Below, in pieces: positions 24,805 through 33,540 of a DNA stretch of 64,000 nucleotides. Numbering within the stretch: the stretch's first letter is position 1; each line of letters opens with the position of its first letter. This DNA comes from JBFONV01 sp040779335. GTDB lineage: Bacteria; Pseudomonadota; Gammaproteobacteria; Enterobacterales; Alteromonadaceae. A program made the translations under genes and the position numbers. The stretch spans positions 62,001 through 126,000 of the forward strand of contig JBFONV010000006.1 in NCBI GenBank assembly GCA_040779335.1. The letters run 5' to 3'. Below the pieces are notes generated by a model. It ran no database searches, had not been told where the DNA came from, and saw nothing but the letters and a program-made list of their open reading frames with translations.

Positions 24805-26208
24805 TTAAAAACCGATGCTTTGCCCCAGTATGGGCACTGAGGCCTGCATGCCATTTTGCTGCCATAATTGTTCCGACAAGTTGTCTAATACTTCAGCTTC
24901 CCCATGCACTAAAACCACTGCGGGTTCATTGGTAAAATTGGCAACCCATTCCAATAGTGCAGCCTGATCTGCATGAGCGGAAAATCCCCCTAAGGTCTCA
25001 ATATTGGCTTTAACAATGAATTCTTCACCGAACAACTTAATATGTGTCGCGCCGTCTACCAGCGCACGCCCCAAAGTACCATTGGCCTGAAACCCAACAA
25101 AAATACAAGTATTACAGTTATTCCATATCCGGTGCTTAAAATGATGGGTAATGCGCCCGCCAGTGCACATACCACTGCCAGCAATAATAATCGCACCACT
25201 TTGAATACTGTTAATGGCTATCGACTCTTCAGTGGTAACGGTTAAATGGAGAGAATCGATGAAATTTTTAAGCAAGGTTTGTTCGCCACTACAAAGTGTT
25301 TTTATTCCTTCACAATCTAAGGTAGGTAACCATTTATCATAAATTTTGGTGACCTCGATAGCCATCGGACTGTCGAGAAAGATACTCCAGTCATCCAATT
25401 CACCTAATTGTTGCAATTGCCCTAGATACAGCAATAACTCTTGGGTACGACCAACAGCAAATGCGGGAATTAACACATTGCCCCCCTTATCAAAGGCTTC
25501 ATGCAATATTTGCTTAAATTGCTGTAAAGTATCATCCAGCGTCCTGTGGTTTCGATCGCCATATGTTCCTTCCATCAACACGAGATCGGCATGCGTTAAA
25601 ATTGCCGGATCATTCATTAGTAACGTACTTTTATTGCCCAAATCGCCGGTAAACACTAAGGTTTTATGCCGCCCTTGCTCCGTTAAACTGAGCTCGACAA
25701 TAGCTGAGCCTAAAATGTGCCCAGCATCATAGAAACGCAGCCAAGAAAACTCGTTCAGGACAATTTTTTCTTGGTAGGGAAATGGCTGGCACAACGCTAA
25801 TACTTTGACAACGTCGCTTTTTGAGTACTTAGCGGTAATTTCTTCTTTGCCTTTGCGCTTTAACTTAAGGTTTTCTCTTTTAAGTTCATTTTCATACAAA
25901 CTAAAAGCATCAAAAAGCATTACCGGTAATAGCTCTACAGTTGCCCGCGTACAGTAAATAACCCCTTCAAAGCCCTGATGAACAAGCGCAGGGAGTTGCC
26001 CTGAATGATCCAGATGGGCATGAGACAAGATCACTGCATCAATTGTTGCCGGGCTAAACCTAAACTCTTCTATACCTAACCGTTGAAAGCGACGACTGCC
26101 TTGATGAAGCCCGCAGTCGAGCAACACCCGGCCTAAACCTGGCGAGTTCAGCAGATAACAAGAACCAGTGACTTCTTGCGCGGCACCATAAAAGGTTATT
26201 GTTGCCAT
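24805..26208 (-). CDS. MBL-fold beta-CASP ribonuclease-like protein
   Basis: The 467-residue protein starts MATITFYGAAQEVTGSC and has the metal-binding block SHAHLDHSGQLP, FYDAGHILGS, TLVFTGDLG and MEGTYGDR, then the beta-CASP insertion and its motifs GSGMCTGGRITHH and VHGEAEVL near the C-terminus. This is the COG1236 group (YSH1-like), bacterial members of which act on RNA. Its three-part layout (MBL, beta-CASP, returning MBL) is complete. The gene heads a run ADH relic, CBS protein, DUF2905 on the same strand. Substrate in vivo is unknown. Confidence 0.9.
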   Translation of the reverse strand: MATITFYGAAQEVTGSCYLLNSPGLGRVLLDCGLHQGSRRFQRLGIEEFRFSPATIDAVILSHAHLDHSGQLPALVHQGFEGVIYCTRATVELLPVMLFDAFSLYENELKRENLKLKRKGKEEITAKYSKSDVVKVLALCQPFPYQEKIVLNEFSWLRFYDAGHILGSAIVELSLTEQGRHKTLVFTGDLGNKSTLLMNDPAILTHADLVLMEGTYGDRNHRTLDDTLQQFKQILHEAFDKGGNVLIPAFAVGRTQELLLYLGQLQQLGELDDWSIFLDSPMAIEVTKIYDKWLPTLDCEGIKTLCSGEQTLLKNFIDSLHLTVTTEESIAINSIQSGAIIIAGSGMCTGGRITHHFKHRIWNNCNTCIFVGFQANGTLGRALVDGATHIKLFGEEFIVKANIETLGGFSAHADQAALLEWVANFTNEPAVVLVHGEAEVLDNLSEQLWQQNGMQASVPILGQSIGF

Positions 26209-26568
26209 AATATTTATCCTTACTGGCCGATATAATTCCGAGCAAAACGCAAATATTGGTAGTAGTGGCTATTGCATGTCATTAAACGTTAATTATATGG
26301 CGCACTTGCGCAGTTTTGGCTGATTTAAATCAGGGGGTTGGTCGATTTTAACCGGTCACAACTTTCATGCATTCCCGTTACTAAAAAAAGAATAATTGGC
26401 AGATATGCAGATAAAATCATGGAATTGAAGGGGGAAACGATAGTGCCAATAACGCAGCACAAACCATCAGCAATAATGGCCAATATGCCTAGAATGGCTA
26501 TTAAGCACCACAAAAAAGCCAACCGAAAACAGGTTGGCTTCTTATATTAATGACACGTGGTTGGTCTG
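26209..26568. other. Intergenic stretch with the yjdM terminator
   Basis: The region holds the yjdM terminator (listed) and the promoter of the beta-CASP gene. A 65-codon minus-strand frame (26325-26522) starting at a TTG inside the terminator stem encodes a hydrophobic sequence, but I regard it as non-coding because its only start lies in the hairpin and no ribosome site precedes it. Confidence 0.45.
26512..26539 (-). terminator. Rho-independent terminator of yjdM
   Basis: AGCCAACC (26517-26524) pairs perfectly with GGTTGGCT (26532-26539) across a 7-base loop, and on the minus strand is followed directly by five T residues (26512-26516). It is 30 bases past the stop codon of the zinc-ribbon gene. 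Confidence 0.85.
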
Positions 26569-26913
26569 TTAGTTGGCCTTCTTAACAAACGCTGATTTAA
26601 GCATCATATCGCCGGCACCATCGACTTTACAATCTATATCGTGATCGCCATCAACCAAACGTTTGATTGTTGCTTTGGTACCTACTTTTAAGACCATTGA
26701 TGAGCCTTTAACTTTTAAGTCTTTAATCAAAGTAACTTTGTCACCGTCACTTAACTGATTACCATTAGAGTCTTTGATAAGCAGCGCATCTTCATCTGCT
26801 TCTACTTGATTAGGGTTCCACTCGTGGGCACATTCAGGACAAATCAGCAATTCCTGATCCTGATAAACATACTCAGAATTACACTTAGGGCACGGTGGCA
26901 ACGTTGAGCTCAT
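26569..26913 (-). CDS. yjdM: Zinc-ribbon protein YjdM (PhnA family)
   Basis: The 114-residue protein has the N-terminal zinc ribbon CPKCNSEYVYQDQELLICPEC (four Cys) and a C-terminal SH3-like barrel with DSNGNQLSDGDKVTLIKDLK, VKGSSMVLKVGTK and the DIDCKVDGAGDMMLKSAFVKK end typical of YjdM. Length and motif order match the family. It is a single gene with its own terminator. The family was once called PhnA but is not phosphonoacetate hydrolase; its function is not firmly known. Confidence 0.93.
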   Translation of the reverse strand: MSSTLPPCPKCNSEYVYQDQELLICPECAHEWNPNQVEADEDALLIKDSNGNQLSDGDKVTLIKDLKVKGSSMVLKVGTKATIKRLVDGDHDIDCKVDGAGDMMLKSAFVKKAN

Positions 26914-27147
26914 AGCTTTCTCTCTTTAATACAATATATAAAATTAAAACGTTAATGGCCGCTATCTTACCACAATATTATGTGCTTATTGTTATCAATA
27001 ATACCCAAGGTTAAAAACAAAAAATAGCGGGTTAACTGGATTATTATTAAATGGATATAAGGTACAAATCAGGTAAAAAATAATGTTTGCAATATCGCGT
27101 TTTGGCATCCATCGTTAGTAGTAAATAAACATAAAGGTTAAATTATA

Positions 27148-27570
27148 ATGTTGAGAATAATGCTCTTATTCATGCTGTTATTACCTTACGTTCAAGCACT
27201 CGCTTGTTTTCCTGTCATTATCTCGATAGAGGAACGAGCTAAGTCTGCTGACAATATTTTTGTAGGTTACGTCACCGGCATTCAATTAGATGATTTTCAG
27301 CAATCTTTAACGTTAAAAAAAGCTAACGACAGTCACGTGATTACTGCTGGAGGAGAGCAAAAAACCATTACTGTATGGGTTACCGATGATTTAAAAACAT
27401 CGACCATAATACAACGTGAAATTCATCCGATTGTCGGGATATGTGGCTCAGGTGATGCCCAGCTCAAAGAAAAAGTCATTGTTTTCGAAAAGGATTCGTT
27501 TTGGTTTGTCACTACTTTTAGTCCAAATGCTTATGAATTAGTAAAACAAGCTATCGTTATCCCCAATTAA
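27148..27570 (+). CDS. Small secreted TIMP/NTR-like protein
   Basis: The 140-residue protein has a signal peptide MLRIMLLFMLLLPYVQALA and the mature form would begin with Cys, CFPVIISIEERAKSADNIFVG. The pattern of a leading Cys, S-EER---AD-IF-G-V, a central V-VTDDLKT strand and a GICGSGD loop followed by VIVFEKDSFWFVTTF resembles bacterial NTR/TIMP-like domains, in which the N-terminal Cys can chelate a metal. Only two Cys remain. It is also possible that ALAC serves as a poor lipobox. The gene sits next to, and upstream of, a metzincin-like protein on the same strand, 171 bases away. I do not know the function; family assignment is by pattern. Confidence 0.5.
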   Translation: MLRIMLLFMLLLPYVQALACFPVIISIEERAKSADNIFVGYVTGIQLDDFQQSLTLKKANDSHVITAGGEQKTITVWVTDDLKTSTIIQREIHPIVGICGSGDAQLKEKVIVFEKDSFWFVTTFSPNAYELVKQAIVIPN

Positions 27571-27741
27571 CCAGCTGATTTTATAATAAAAAAACACTTA
27601 AATTGAATCTTGTCCGATTTGTACTAAAACCCGTCGCATAATTAACATTTTTTTCGAAAAAAGCCTCTATAACTAAGGCAACTCGCCAGAAGTCAGTAGT
27701 TGACGAGTATTCACATTAACTTAATTGAGTACAAGATCATT

Positions 27742-28533
27742 ATGAAATTAATAAAAAAAGTAACATACTCTTCGGCGGCCATCGCTATATTGGCCATATC
27801 TAGCAATGTCTCTGCAAACCATACTTGGAACGATTATCACTGGGCAAGTAAAACCAGTACGATTAACCTGAAAGTTATCGATAGTACAACTCCAGACTGG
27901 GATCAGGAACTAAATGACTCGCTCGCCGCTTGGTCACAATCATCAAGCCCCTTCATTCTCACCGTAGCGTCTTCTGATGACGGCAGCAGAACTCGAAAAC
28001 GCTGTACTATGGTTTCAGGACAAATGCGAGTATGTAATGCGGCATATGGACAAAATGGCTGGTTAGGCTTGGCGTCAATAAACCTAGATTCAAATGGCCA
28101 TATTACACAAGGTACTGCCAAGATGAATGACAGTTATGATTCATATTGGACACAGGCCGAAAAAAATCACGTAATGTGTCAGGAAATTGGTCATGTCTTT
28201 GGCTTAGGTCACACTAGTGAAGATGGCTCTAGTCAGAAAACTTGTATGGATTATTCCCAAGACGTTAACAGTCAATGGCCGAATGCGCATGACTATCAAC
28301 TATTAGCCAGCATGTATGATCATCTTGAAAGCTATAATAGCTACGATGATGGCACGGGCTCAGATAGTGGCTGTAAAGGTGGCCCTAAAAAATGTGGTAA
28401 AGCCAAGGGCAACAATGAGTTCGGTTTAGGTCATAAAGTGCTTTCTGCTGATAAATACGAGGTTTGGGTTGAAGCAGAAGCCGACGGTACACTGACTGTC
28501 CATCATGTTTATTTAGTAGCTGGTCACCATTAA
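27742..28533 (+). CDS. Secreted metzincin-like protein with QExxHxxGxxH
   Basis: Translation probably starts at the ATG at 27742 (MKLIKKVTYSSAAIAILAIS, signal peptide to NVSA); a 14-residue upstream in-frame extension is less likely. The 263-residue product has CQEIGHVFGLGHTSEDGSSQ in the middle, the metzincin zinc signature HExxHxxGxxH but with the first His replaced by Gln147 (CAG); Glu148, His151 and His157 remain. It continues KTCMDYS, a Met-turn-like element. I recall related bacterial proteins with the same CQE, so this may be a family trait rather than a lesion. Tail residues include a Lys/Gly/Cys-rich stretch (CKGGPKKCGKAKG). Whether it is a protease is uncertain. Confidence 0.65.
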   Translation: MKLIKKVTYSSAAIAILAISSNVSANHTWNDYHWASKTSTINLKVIDSTTPDWDQELNDSLAAWSQSSSPFILTVASSDDGSRTRKRCTMVSGQMRVCNAAYGQNGWLGLASINLDSNGHITQGTAKMNDSYDSYWTQAEKNHVMCQEIGHVFGLGHTSEDGSSQKTCMDYSQDVNSQWPNAHDYQLLASMYDHLESYNSYDDGTGSDSGCKGGPKKCGKAKGNNEFGLGHKVLSADKYEVWVEAEADGTLTVHHVYLVAGHH

Positions 28534-28558
28534 TTCTCGTTGATGTAACGACCCTGAC

Positions 28559-28586
28559 AGAACGAGTAATATCGATTACTCGTTCT
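28559..28586 (+). terminator. Perfect hairpin after the metzincin-like gene
   Basis: AGAACGAGTAAT (28559-28570) pairs perfectly with ATTACTCGTTCT (28575-28586) around a four-base loop, 25 bases after the stop. The downstream stretch CATATTTCAC is only mildly T-rich, so it may be a terminator or a processing/stability hairpin. Confidence 0.6.
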
Positions 28587-28746
28587 CATATTTCACATTA
28601 TTGATTAGGGTAACGGCAACACTTAAACAGCTGGCGTGACAACAAGGTTAGATAATCGGTGATTAAAATAACTAGGTTTCATGGTTAATAAAATACTCAA
28701 ATGACCATTATCTTATTGGCATGAATAATACGTAAGGTATAAAAAC

Positions 28747-28769
28747 AAAAAAACCAGCTGATTAGCTGG
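28747..28769 (-). terminator. Terminator following the decayed tRNA-Leu
   Basis: CCAGCT-GATT-AGCTGG (28754-28769) forms a 6-bp stem; on the minus strand it is followed by seven T residues (28747-28753). It stands downstream of the decayed tRNA-Leu copy, the same relation that a terminator has to the intact tRNA-Leu at 34.1 kb. Confidence 0.7.
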
Positions 28770-28795
28770 CTTATTGTGTTCATTCTATTAAAGAA

Positions 28796-28880
28796 TGGTA
28801 CCGGAGGACGGACTTTAACCGTCACGCCCGAAGGCAACGGATTTTGAATCCATGGAAAAGTATTGTCAGTCTATCCATGT
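28796..28880 (-). pseudogene. Decayed tRNA-Leu(CAA) copy, 3' half preserved
   Basis: The minus-strand 3' half (28796-28853) aligns over 58 bases with the intact tRNA-Leu at 34.1 kb; I count 46 identical positions. It keeps the CCA end, a T-stem GACGG/CCGTC, an anticodon arm with TTCAAAA (anticodon CAA) and a variable arm closed by a TTCG tetraloop. Compensating changes in the T-stem and variable arm suggest it descends from a once functional paralogue. The T-loop has lost the conserved C of TTC, and the 5' half (about 28854-28880) no longer matches a D-arm or an acceptor strand complementary to CTCCGGT. It cannot be a working tRNA. Confidence 0.75.
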
Positions 28881-28957
28881 TCAACAGCTACGTTTTGTGA
28901 CACCTCGTGTGAATTTATCTACTTTTTGAGCAACCGTCATTGTGCAATTACGTAACA

Positions 28958-30454
28958 TTATTCACCTTTAACTTGGATCCCTCGCTTGATTGTCATTAAA
29001 GGACGCATTAAGGTTGCCATATTTTCACGGGGATCTGCGTCAAGAATGATAAAGTCAGCATGCTTTCCAACGAATAGCGATCCCACTTTTTCTTGAATAT
29101 TTAGTGCCAAGGCATTATTCAAAGTCGCGGCTTTCAAAATTGCGGCATTTGGCAAGCCAGCATCTTGCCAGGCCAGGATTTCACCATAATATGAAGAAGC
29201 ATGCAGGGTACCTGGGTTGCCTGCATCTGTTCCTATCGCGACGTTTACACCAGCTTGGTACACACGCTTTAGATTGCGCTTTTGTAGCAATTGATTTTCA
29301 GTTGTGAAGGCAGCTTGTAACTGCATAACGATGCTCTGTTCTTGTGTTGATAACTTTGAAATATCCTCATCACTCGCGTCAACAAATACGATGTACTTAG
29401 AGATTAGTTGAAACATTTGACCGGTTTTGTCTTTGTTTTGTTTTAGTGTTTGAAAGCTTTCTAAAACAAACTTGTCACTGTTTTTTTTCTCATGAGCAGT
29501 AAATTCAAGTTCTCCTCGAAATAATTCAGTATAGTGGCTCTCTGAAGTTAGTGTGGGCATATAGGTAACTTTCTTCTGTTTCATTAGCTCAATCAGTTCA
29601 TTATCAACCTGCTCACTCATTACCCCATGCAATAATATATTAGCGCCAGCTCGTACTGCCATTTTGGCATCCATCAAGCTGCTAACATGAGCTGCCACCA
29701 CTTTACCTTGTTCTTTTGCTAATGATATTGCCGGCTCATATAAATCGCTTAGTTGTTGATGGGTTAATCCTGACTCTTGTGTCCAATATATTTTTAAGAT
29801 CGCGTTACCATTGTTGTGCAACTGAGAAACCAATTCTTTGGCTTCGGTTCCGTTTGTAACTTTGGTAAAGGTCTTGTTTAATTCAGGTATAGTCATTGGC
29901 GCCAATAAAGTACCTGCTGCATAAATATCCGGCGCGACAGTATTGGACGAAGATTCCTTATAAAGCTGCAAGTATGCTGTCGGGCCTCCCATGTCAACCA
30001 CTGTGGTAATACCTAAACGGGAGTAACGTCCCAGCAATGTTTCACGATTATTGTTCAACCAATCTTGATCTAGCTGGTAAGAAATTAACTTAGTTGCATC
30101 GATCGTGTCAGGGCGAGTATAAGCACTGCCTGATTGGGCTAAATGAATGTGGCCATCTATTAGACCTGGCATAACCCACTTTCCCTTAATATCAACTTGA
30201 GTGTAGTTTTCAGGGATGGATTCGCTAGCAGACTGTATTTTTACAATGTCGCCACTGCTAACTAAAATGGTCACATTGTAAACAGGGCTATCTGCAGTTG
30301 GGTTTAGCAAATTCGCACCTATAAACGCAGACTGTGATGTAAAAGACTGTTTCGGATTTAGGCTTTGAGTAGCCAATGTTTTATGTGCAAAGACTAAAGT
30401 AGTCATAAAGATCGTTAGTATGGAAAACTTGTATATTTTGCTTAGTGTATGCAT
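28958..30454 (-). CDS. Secreted amidohydrolase-family protein
   Basis: The ATG at 30454 has GAGG six bases upstream, so it is preferred to the ATG twelve bases earlier. The 498-residue product has a signal peptide ending near KTLATQS and the amidohydrolase layout: small beta domain (KGKWVMPGLIDGHIHLAQSG with the HxH metal pair), a Lys in ILKIYWT, His residues in VVAAHVSS and ILLHGVM, and the Asp in VAIGTDAGNPGT. The tail EKVGSLFVGKHADFIILDADP and RENMATLM is the family C-terminus. This is the imidazolonepropionase/prolidase-like group of binuclear hydrolases. It is a periplasmic or secreted enzyme with unknown substrate. Confidence 0.88.
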   Translation of the reverse strand: MHTLSKIYKFSILTIFMTTLVFAHKTLATQSLNPKQSFTSQSAFIGANLLNPTADSPVYNVTILVSSGDIVKIQSASESIPENYTQVDIKGKWVMPGLIDGHIHLAQSGSAYTRPDTIDATKLISYQLDQDWLNNNRETLLGRYSRLGITTVVDMGGPTAYLQLYKESSSNTVAPDIYAAGTLLAPMTIPELNKTFTKVTNGTEAKELVSQLHNNGNAILKIYWTQESGLTHQQLSDLYEPAISLAKEQGKVVAAHVSSLMDAKMAVRAGANILLHGVMSEQVDNELIELMKQKKVTYMPTLTSESHYTELFRGELEFTAHEKKNSDKFVLESFQTLKQNKDKTGQMFQLISKYIVFVDASDEDISKLSTQEQSIVMQLQAAFTTENQLLQKRNLKRVYQAGVNVAIGTDAGNPGTLHASSYYGEILAWQDAGLPNAAILKAATLNNALALNIQEKVGSLFVGKHADFIILDADPRENMATLMRPLMTIKRGIQVKGE

Positions 30455-30552
30455 TACATGCCTCATAGTTAGTATTATTCAATAAACATCATCAATGCTT
30501 TCAATTTTGATAGGTTGCAGCGAGAAATATTTAAATTGATTGGGCTACTCAG

Positions 30553-30993
30553 CTAGTCCAAATATCTTCTCATATGATGGATCAGACCTTCGCTATTGAA
30601 TTCCAGAACATATATGGTTCGGCCGATAAAATGCTTTTCCTTACCTTGTTTGATGTATTTTGCATTTTCCTTAATTACAGCAACAGCGGTGTTGGTGCCT
30701 AAGACAAGACTTTCAATGTCTAACTTATAAGAAATATTATTCGGTTTTCGTTGAATATAAGCTTCGCGAGGCTTTACAACCCCACTCATTGTTACACCGT
30801 ATGCAGCATGATAATCAGTAAGATCATCCGCGACATAAGCAAAATAGTTCTCCAAATTATTTTCGCTCATATCGGGTTGATATAAAGCGGCCATAGTAGA
30901 GAAAAATCCTTCCACTTTGGCTTTGGTTACTTCTGCTTTACAGTTGGATATTGTTGATAGAATTAACAGCGAAACTAATAAATACGCTTTCAT
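30553..30993 (-). CDS. Secreted SnoaL/NTF2-like small protein
   Basis: AAGGTG lies six bases before the ATG at 30993 (MKAYLLVSLLILSTISN), giving a 146-residue product with a signal peptide ending in CKA. The mature part has the cone-shaped alpha+beta NTF2-like order: KVEGFFSTMAALYQPDMS, YFAYVADDLTDYHAAYG and a beta-sheet VLGTNTAVAVIKENAK followed by GRTIYVLEFNSEGLIHH. Such folds bind small molecules or act as enzymes; no catalytic residues can be assigned. It is between the amidohydrolase and the esterase on the same strand and could be transcribed with either. Confidence 0.6.
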   Translation of the reverse strand: MKAYLLVSLLILSTISNCKAEVTKAKVEGFFSTMAALYQPDMSENNLENYFAYVADDLTDYHAAYGVTMSGVVKPREAYIQRKPNNISYKLDIESLVLGTNTAVAVIKENAKYIKQGKEKHFIGRTIYVLEFNSEGLIHHMRRYLD

Positions 30994-31033
30994 ACTCGTC
31001 ACCTTCATTTTTAATAGTATTTAATCTGGATGC

Positions 31034-32248
31034 TTACTGACTCAGCTTATTTAGCCTATCAATCTGCGTTTTGAAAAAATTTGCGTTGCTAGATGATTTT
31101 TCTTCTGCCAATTTTAAACCTTGCTTATAAACCGCTAGAGCCTTGTCAGGTTGTCGAGCATCTTCATAAATCTGAGCTAGCGCGTTAAGCGCGCGGAAAG
31201 AATCAGGGTGTTTTTTAGCGCTTAGTTCTAGAATTTCCAGCCCTTTTTCTTGCTCTCCATCATCAAAAATGGCAAAACCAAGCTGTCTAAATGCAATTTC
31301 TGGTATTTCAGCAGTTTCCGAGTATTTGCTGGCTCGCTTTTCAAAATAGTCTTTCAATCCTTTCATTTCACCACGCTGCTTATAATCCGCCAGTCCAGAA
31401 TATCTTGGGATTTGATAGTCAGAAAAACTAAACGATAAGCCTGCGTATAAAGTTAAGTAAGGCGTAGTCATATGTACCTGCTGTGGCATCGCGTCATATT
31501 TCCAATTAAGCCCTGTTATTGGTTTGTTGTTCATTAGTTCAACAAAAGCATTAAACGCATCAGTCGCACTTTTCCCTTCAGCGAGTTCATTGCCAAAGCT
31601 GATATAGAGCGACTTTGTTAACTGCTTCTCGGAAAGTTTAAAATGCTTAAACTTGTTGATTAACTCTGAGTTATTCATCTGAATAACGGGACTAGCCGCA
31701 ATATAGCTGTCAAATAGCTCTGGTTGAGTAGCCAATACATCCATGGTAAATGCTCCAGCCATTGAATGACCAAAAAGCGTTTTATGCTCAGACATACGGT
31801 ATTTGCTGGCAATAAGAGGAAAAACTTCTTGTTTGATAAAGTTTAAAAAGTTTTCTTTCCCGGATGATAAGTCTCTGCGCCTTGTGCCTCGGTTATTGGT
31901 GATTGCAACAACAATGCTTGAAGGCATTAATGATTCGTTTTGCAAAATATCTTCTGCGACAGTCGCGTGCGGTAAGTGCCTATTACCATCCAATAGATAA
32001 AGCACTGGATAGTCTTTTGTTGTAGATTCATAGTCATCAGGTAAATGAACCAGCAGCTCTCTTTCCTCCCCTAAAATGCTAGAGTTCATTTTGATGGATA
32101 TGTATTTCTGCTCTAATTTGCGCTGTTCGACTAGTTCGGGCTTAGCCGATTTATCCTTATTCTGGTTTGAGTCTGCCGCCAAAAGGTTATTGCTAATCGA
32201 AATAAGCATTGAAAAACAAATGGTACAGATCGCACTTTTAAAATTCAT
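31034..32248 (-). CDS. Secreted esterase with C-terminal TPR repeats
   Basis: The 404-residue protein has a signal peptide (ISISNNLLA). An alpha/beta-hydrolase domain follows: LLVHLPDDYESTTKDYPVLY with LLDGNRHLP, the nucleophile in LFGHSMAGAFTMD, and an MTTPYLTLYAGL segment with the distal catalytic His in QQVHMTTP. This is the enterobactin-esterase/Fes and putative-esterase (DUF3089-like) pattern. From about residue 310 two TPR-type helical repeats follow (AIFDDGEQEKGLEILELSAK, then ALNALAQIYEDARQPDKALA). TPRs suggest it works with a partner. It lies downstream of a membrane AraC regulator. Substrate unknown. Confidence 0.83.
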   Translation of the reverse strand: MNFKSAICTICFSMLISISNNLLAADSNQNKDKSAKPELVEQRKLEQKYISIKMNSSILGEERELLVHLPDDYESTTKDYPVLYLLDGNRHLPHATVAEDILQNESLMPSSIVVAITNNRGTRRRDLSSGKENFLNFIKQEVFPLIASKYRMSEHKTLFGHSMAGAFTMDVLATQPELFDSYIAASPVIQMNNSELINKFKHFKLSEKQLTKSLYISFGNELAEGKSATDAFNAFVELMNNKPITGLNWKYDAMPQQVHMTTPYLTLYAGLSFSFSDYQIPRYSGLADYKQRGEMKGLKDYFEKRASKYSETAEIPEIAFRQLGFAIFDDGEQEKGLEILELSAKKHPDSFRALNALAQIYEDARQPDKALAVYKQGLKLAEEKSSSNANFFKTQIDRLNKLSQ

Positions 32249-32436
32249 GATTTAAACAACTCCGAAAATTTATTAACAAGGATTTAGGGCGATGCAATCT
32301 ACCAAAACCATAAAACAGAGCGTCAATCTCTATCGGATTTGCTTAAATTAATTTTCATCTATTAACGAGGCTTTAGGTATTTTATTGATATATAAGGTTT
32401 TATTTAACCTTTGAATTAAAGAGCTATTTTTGATAT

Positions 32437-33540
32437 TTAAGAGACAACTATCGCAGAATTTGCTCTAAATTGACTCGGAGTCGTCTGTGTGTACTTCTTA
32501 AAAGCGTTATTAAATGAAGTCTTATTGTTAAAACCAACCTGATAAGCCACATCAATAATGGGCAGCTTTTGAAAACCGGCATCAGCTAACATTGTCTTGG
32601 CTCGTTCTATTCGGGCGGAATTGACAAAGTCATAAAAGTTCTGCCCAAGCTGCTCGTTCAGCGCTTGCGATAAATGATGAGGGGTAACTTTTAAATGTTC
32701 AGATAGCGAAGCTAACGAGACTTCATTATCCAGAAAAACCTCTTCATTTTGCATCAAAGCATTAAGCTGAGTAATAAGCTCAAGTGCACTATTTTTACTT
32801 AAAGTAGAATTACTATACTTACTATTAGCTTTAACCAAAACTTGGTCAAAATGGATTTCAGGCTTGCTTATTCCCCAGAAGCCAATCAAAAAGATAAAAA
32901 TGCATTCGGAAATACTGACGACTAAACGCATCGATTCTAATACATCCAAGCCCACAATCCTTGCACTCATTTTAACCATTTCAATCATTAGCAGTAGTGC
33001 ATAGCCAGCAATTAATAACTTAAGCCAGTCTACTTTAGCTTTTTCTAGATTCGACAGGTTTTGCTTAATATCTATATGATGCGCTTTAATTCTCAGCCAA
33101 CAAGCAGCTAAGCAGCAAGCTAATTGAATACTTACTAGCATAAAAAACCAATACCACACCTGCTGACTAAATCCACCATCAATCCAATAAAAATGTGCGC
33201 TCTTAAATAAAGCCCCAAAAACAGGGCCTGCAGCGAGTAGACCCCAAATAAGAGTCGATACTTTATCAGCTCGGGTAAAACTGACGGTATACAAATAAAG
33301 CAATGGACCGTATAAAAATTGCAAATAGAAAGTCGTCGGATGAATAGTTAAATTGCGGTATGAATCTGGCAAATAGCTAACATACTCATTCCATAAAGGA
33401 ATGATGATTAGAACAATAAAGACTGACAAAATTCGGTTGGCCCATAGCGAACCTTTTTTCTTAAACAAAAGTAACAAAGACAACGCAAAGCCTTGTCCAA
33501 CACTTAGCAGAAGAACTATTTTTAGAAATTCATCAGTCAT
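32437..33540 (-). CDS. Membrane-anchored AraC-family regulator
   Basis: The 367-residue protein has an N-terminal membrane domain of about seven helices over residues 1-225 and a C-terminal AraC/XylS DNA-binding domain: LASLSEHLKVTPHHLSQALN, then ERAKTMLADAGFQKLPIIDV and AYQVGFNNKTSFNNAFKKYT ending TTPSQFRA, that is, both helix-turn-helix motifs. Membrane sensing of a signal and regulation of the nearby esterase operon is a plausible inference. It starts 189 bases upstream of the esterase. A second protein of the same design is at 52.5 kb. Confidence 0.85.
   Translation of the reverse strand: MTDEFLKIVLLLSVGQGFALSLLLLFKKKGSLWANRILSVFIVLIIIPLWNEYVSYLPDSYRNLTIHPTTFYLQFLYGPLLYLYTVSFTRADKVSTLIWGLLAAGPVFGALFKSAHFYWIDGGFSQQVWYWFFMLVSIQLACCLAACWLRIKAHHIDIKQNLSNLEKAKVDWLKLLIAGYALLLMIEMVKMSARIVGLDVLESMRLVVSISECIFIFLIGFWGISKPEIHFDQVLVKANSKYSNSTLSKNSALELITQLNALMQNEEVFLDNEVSLASLSEHLKVTPHHLSQALNEQLGQNFYDFVNSARIERAKTMLADAGFQKLPIIDVAYQVGFNNKTSFNNAFKKYTQTTPSQFRANSAIVVS

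Noticed and set aside
24572..24865. 97-residue protein as an intact gene
   Set aside because: Only the central part resembles the end of zinc alcohol dehydrogenase; the beginning overlaps the beta-CASP gene and there is no start signal, so I list it as a relic.
26325..26522. 65-residue hydrophobic frame
   Set aside because: Its start codon is a TTG inside the yjdM terminator stem, with no ribosome-binding site.
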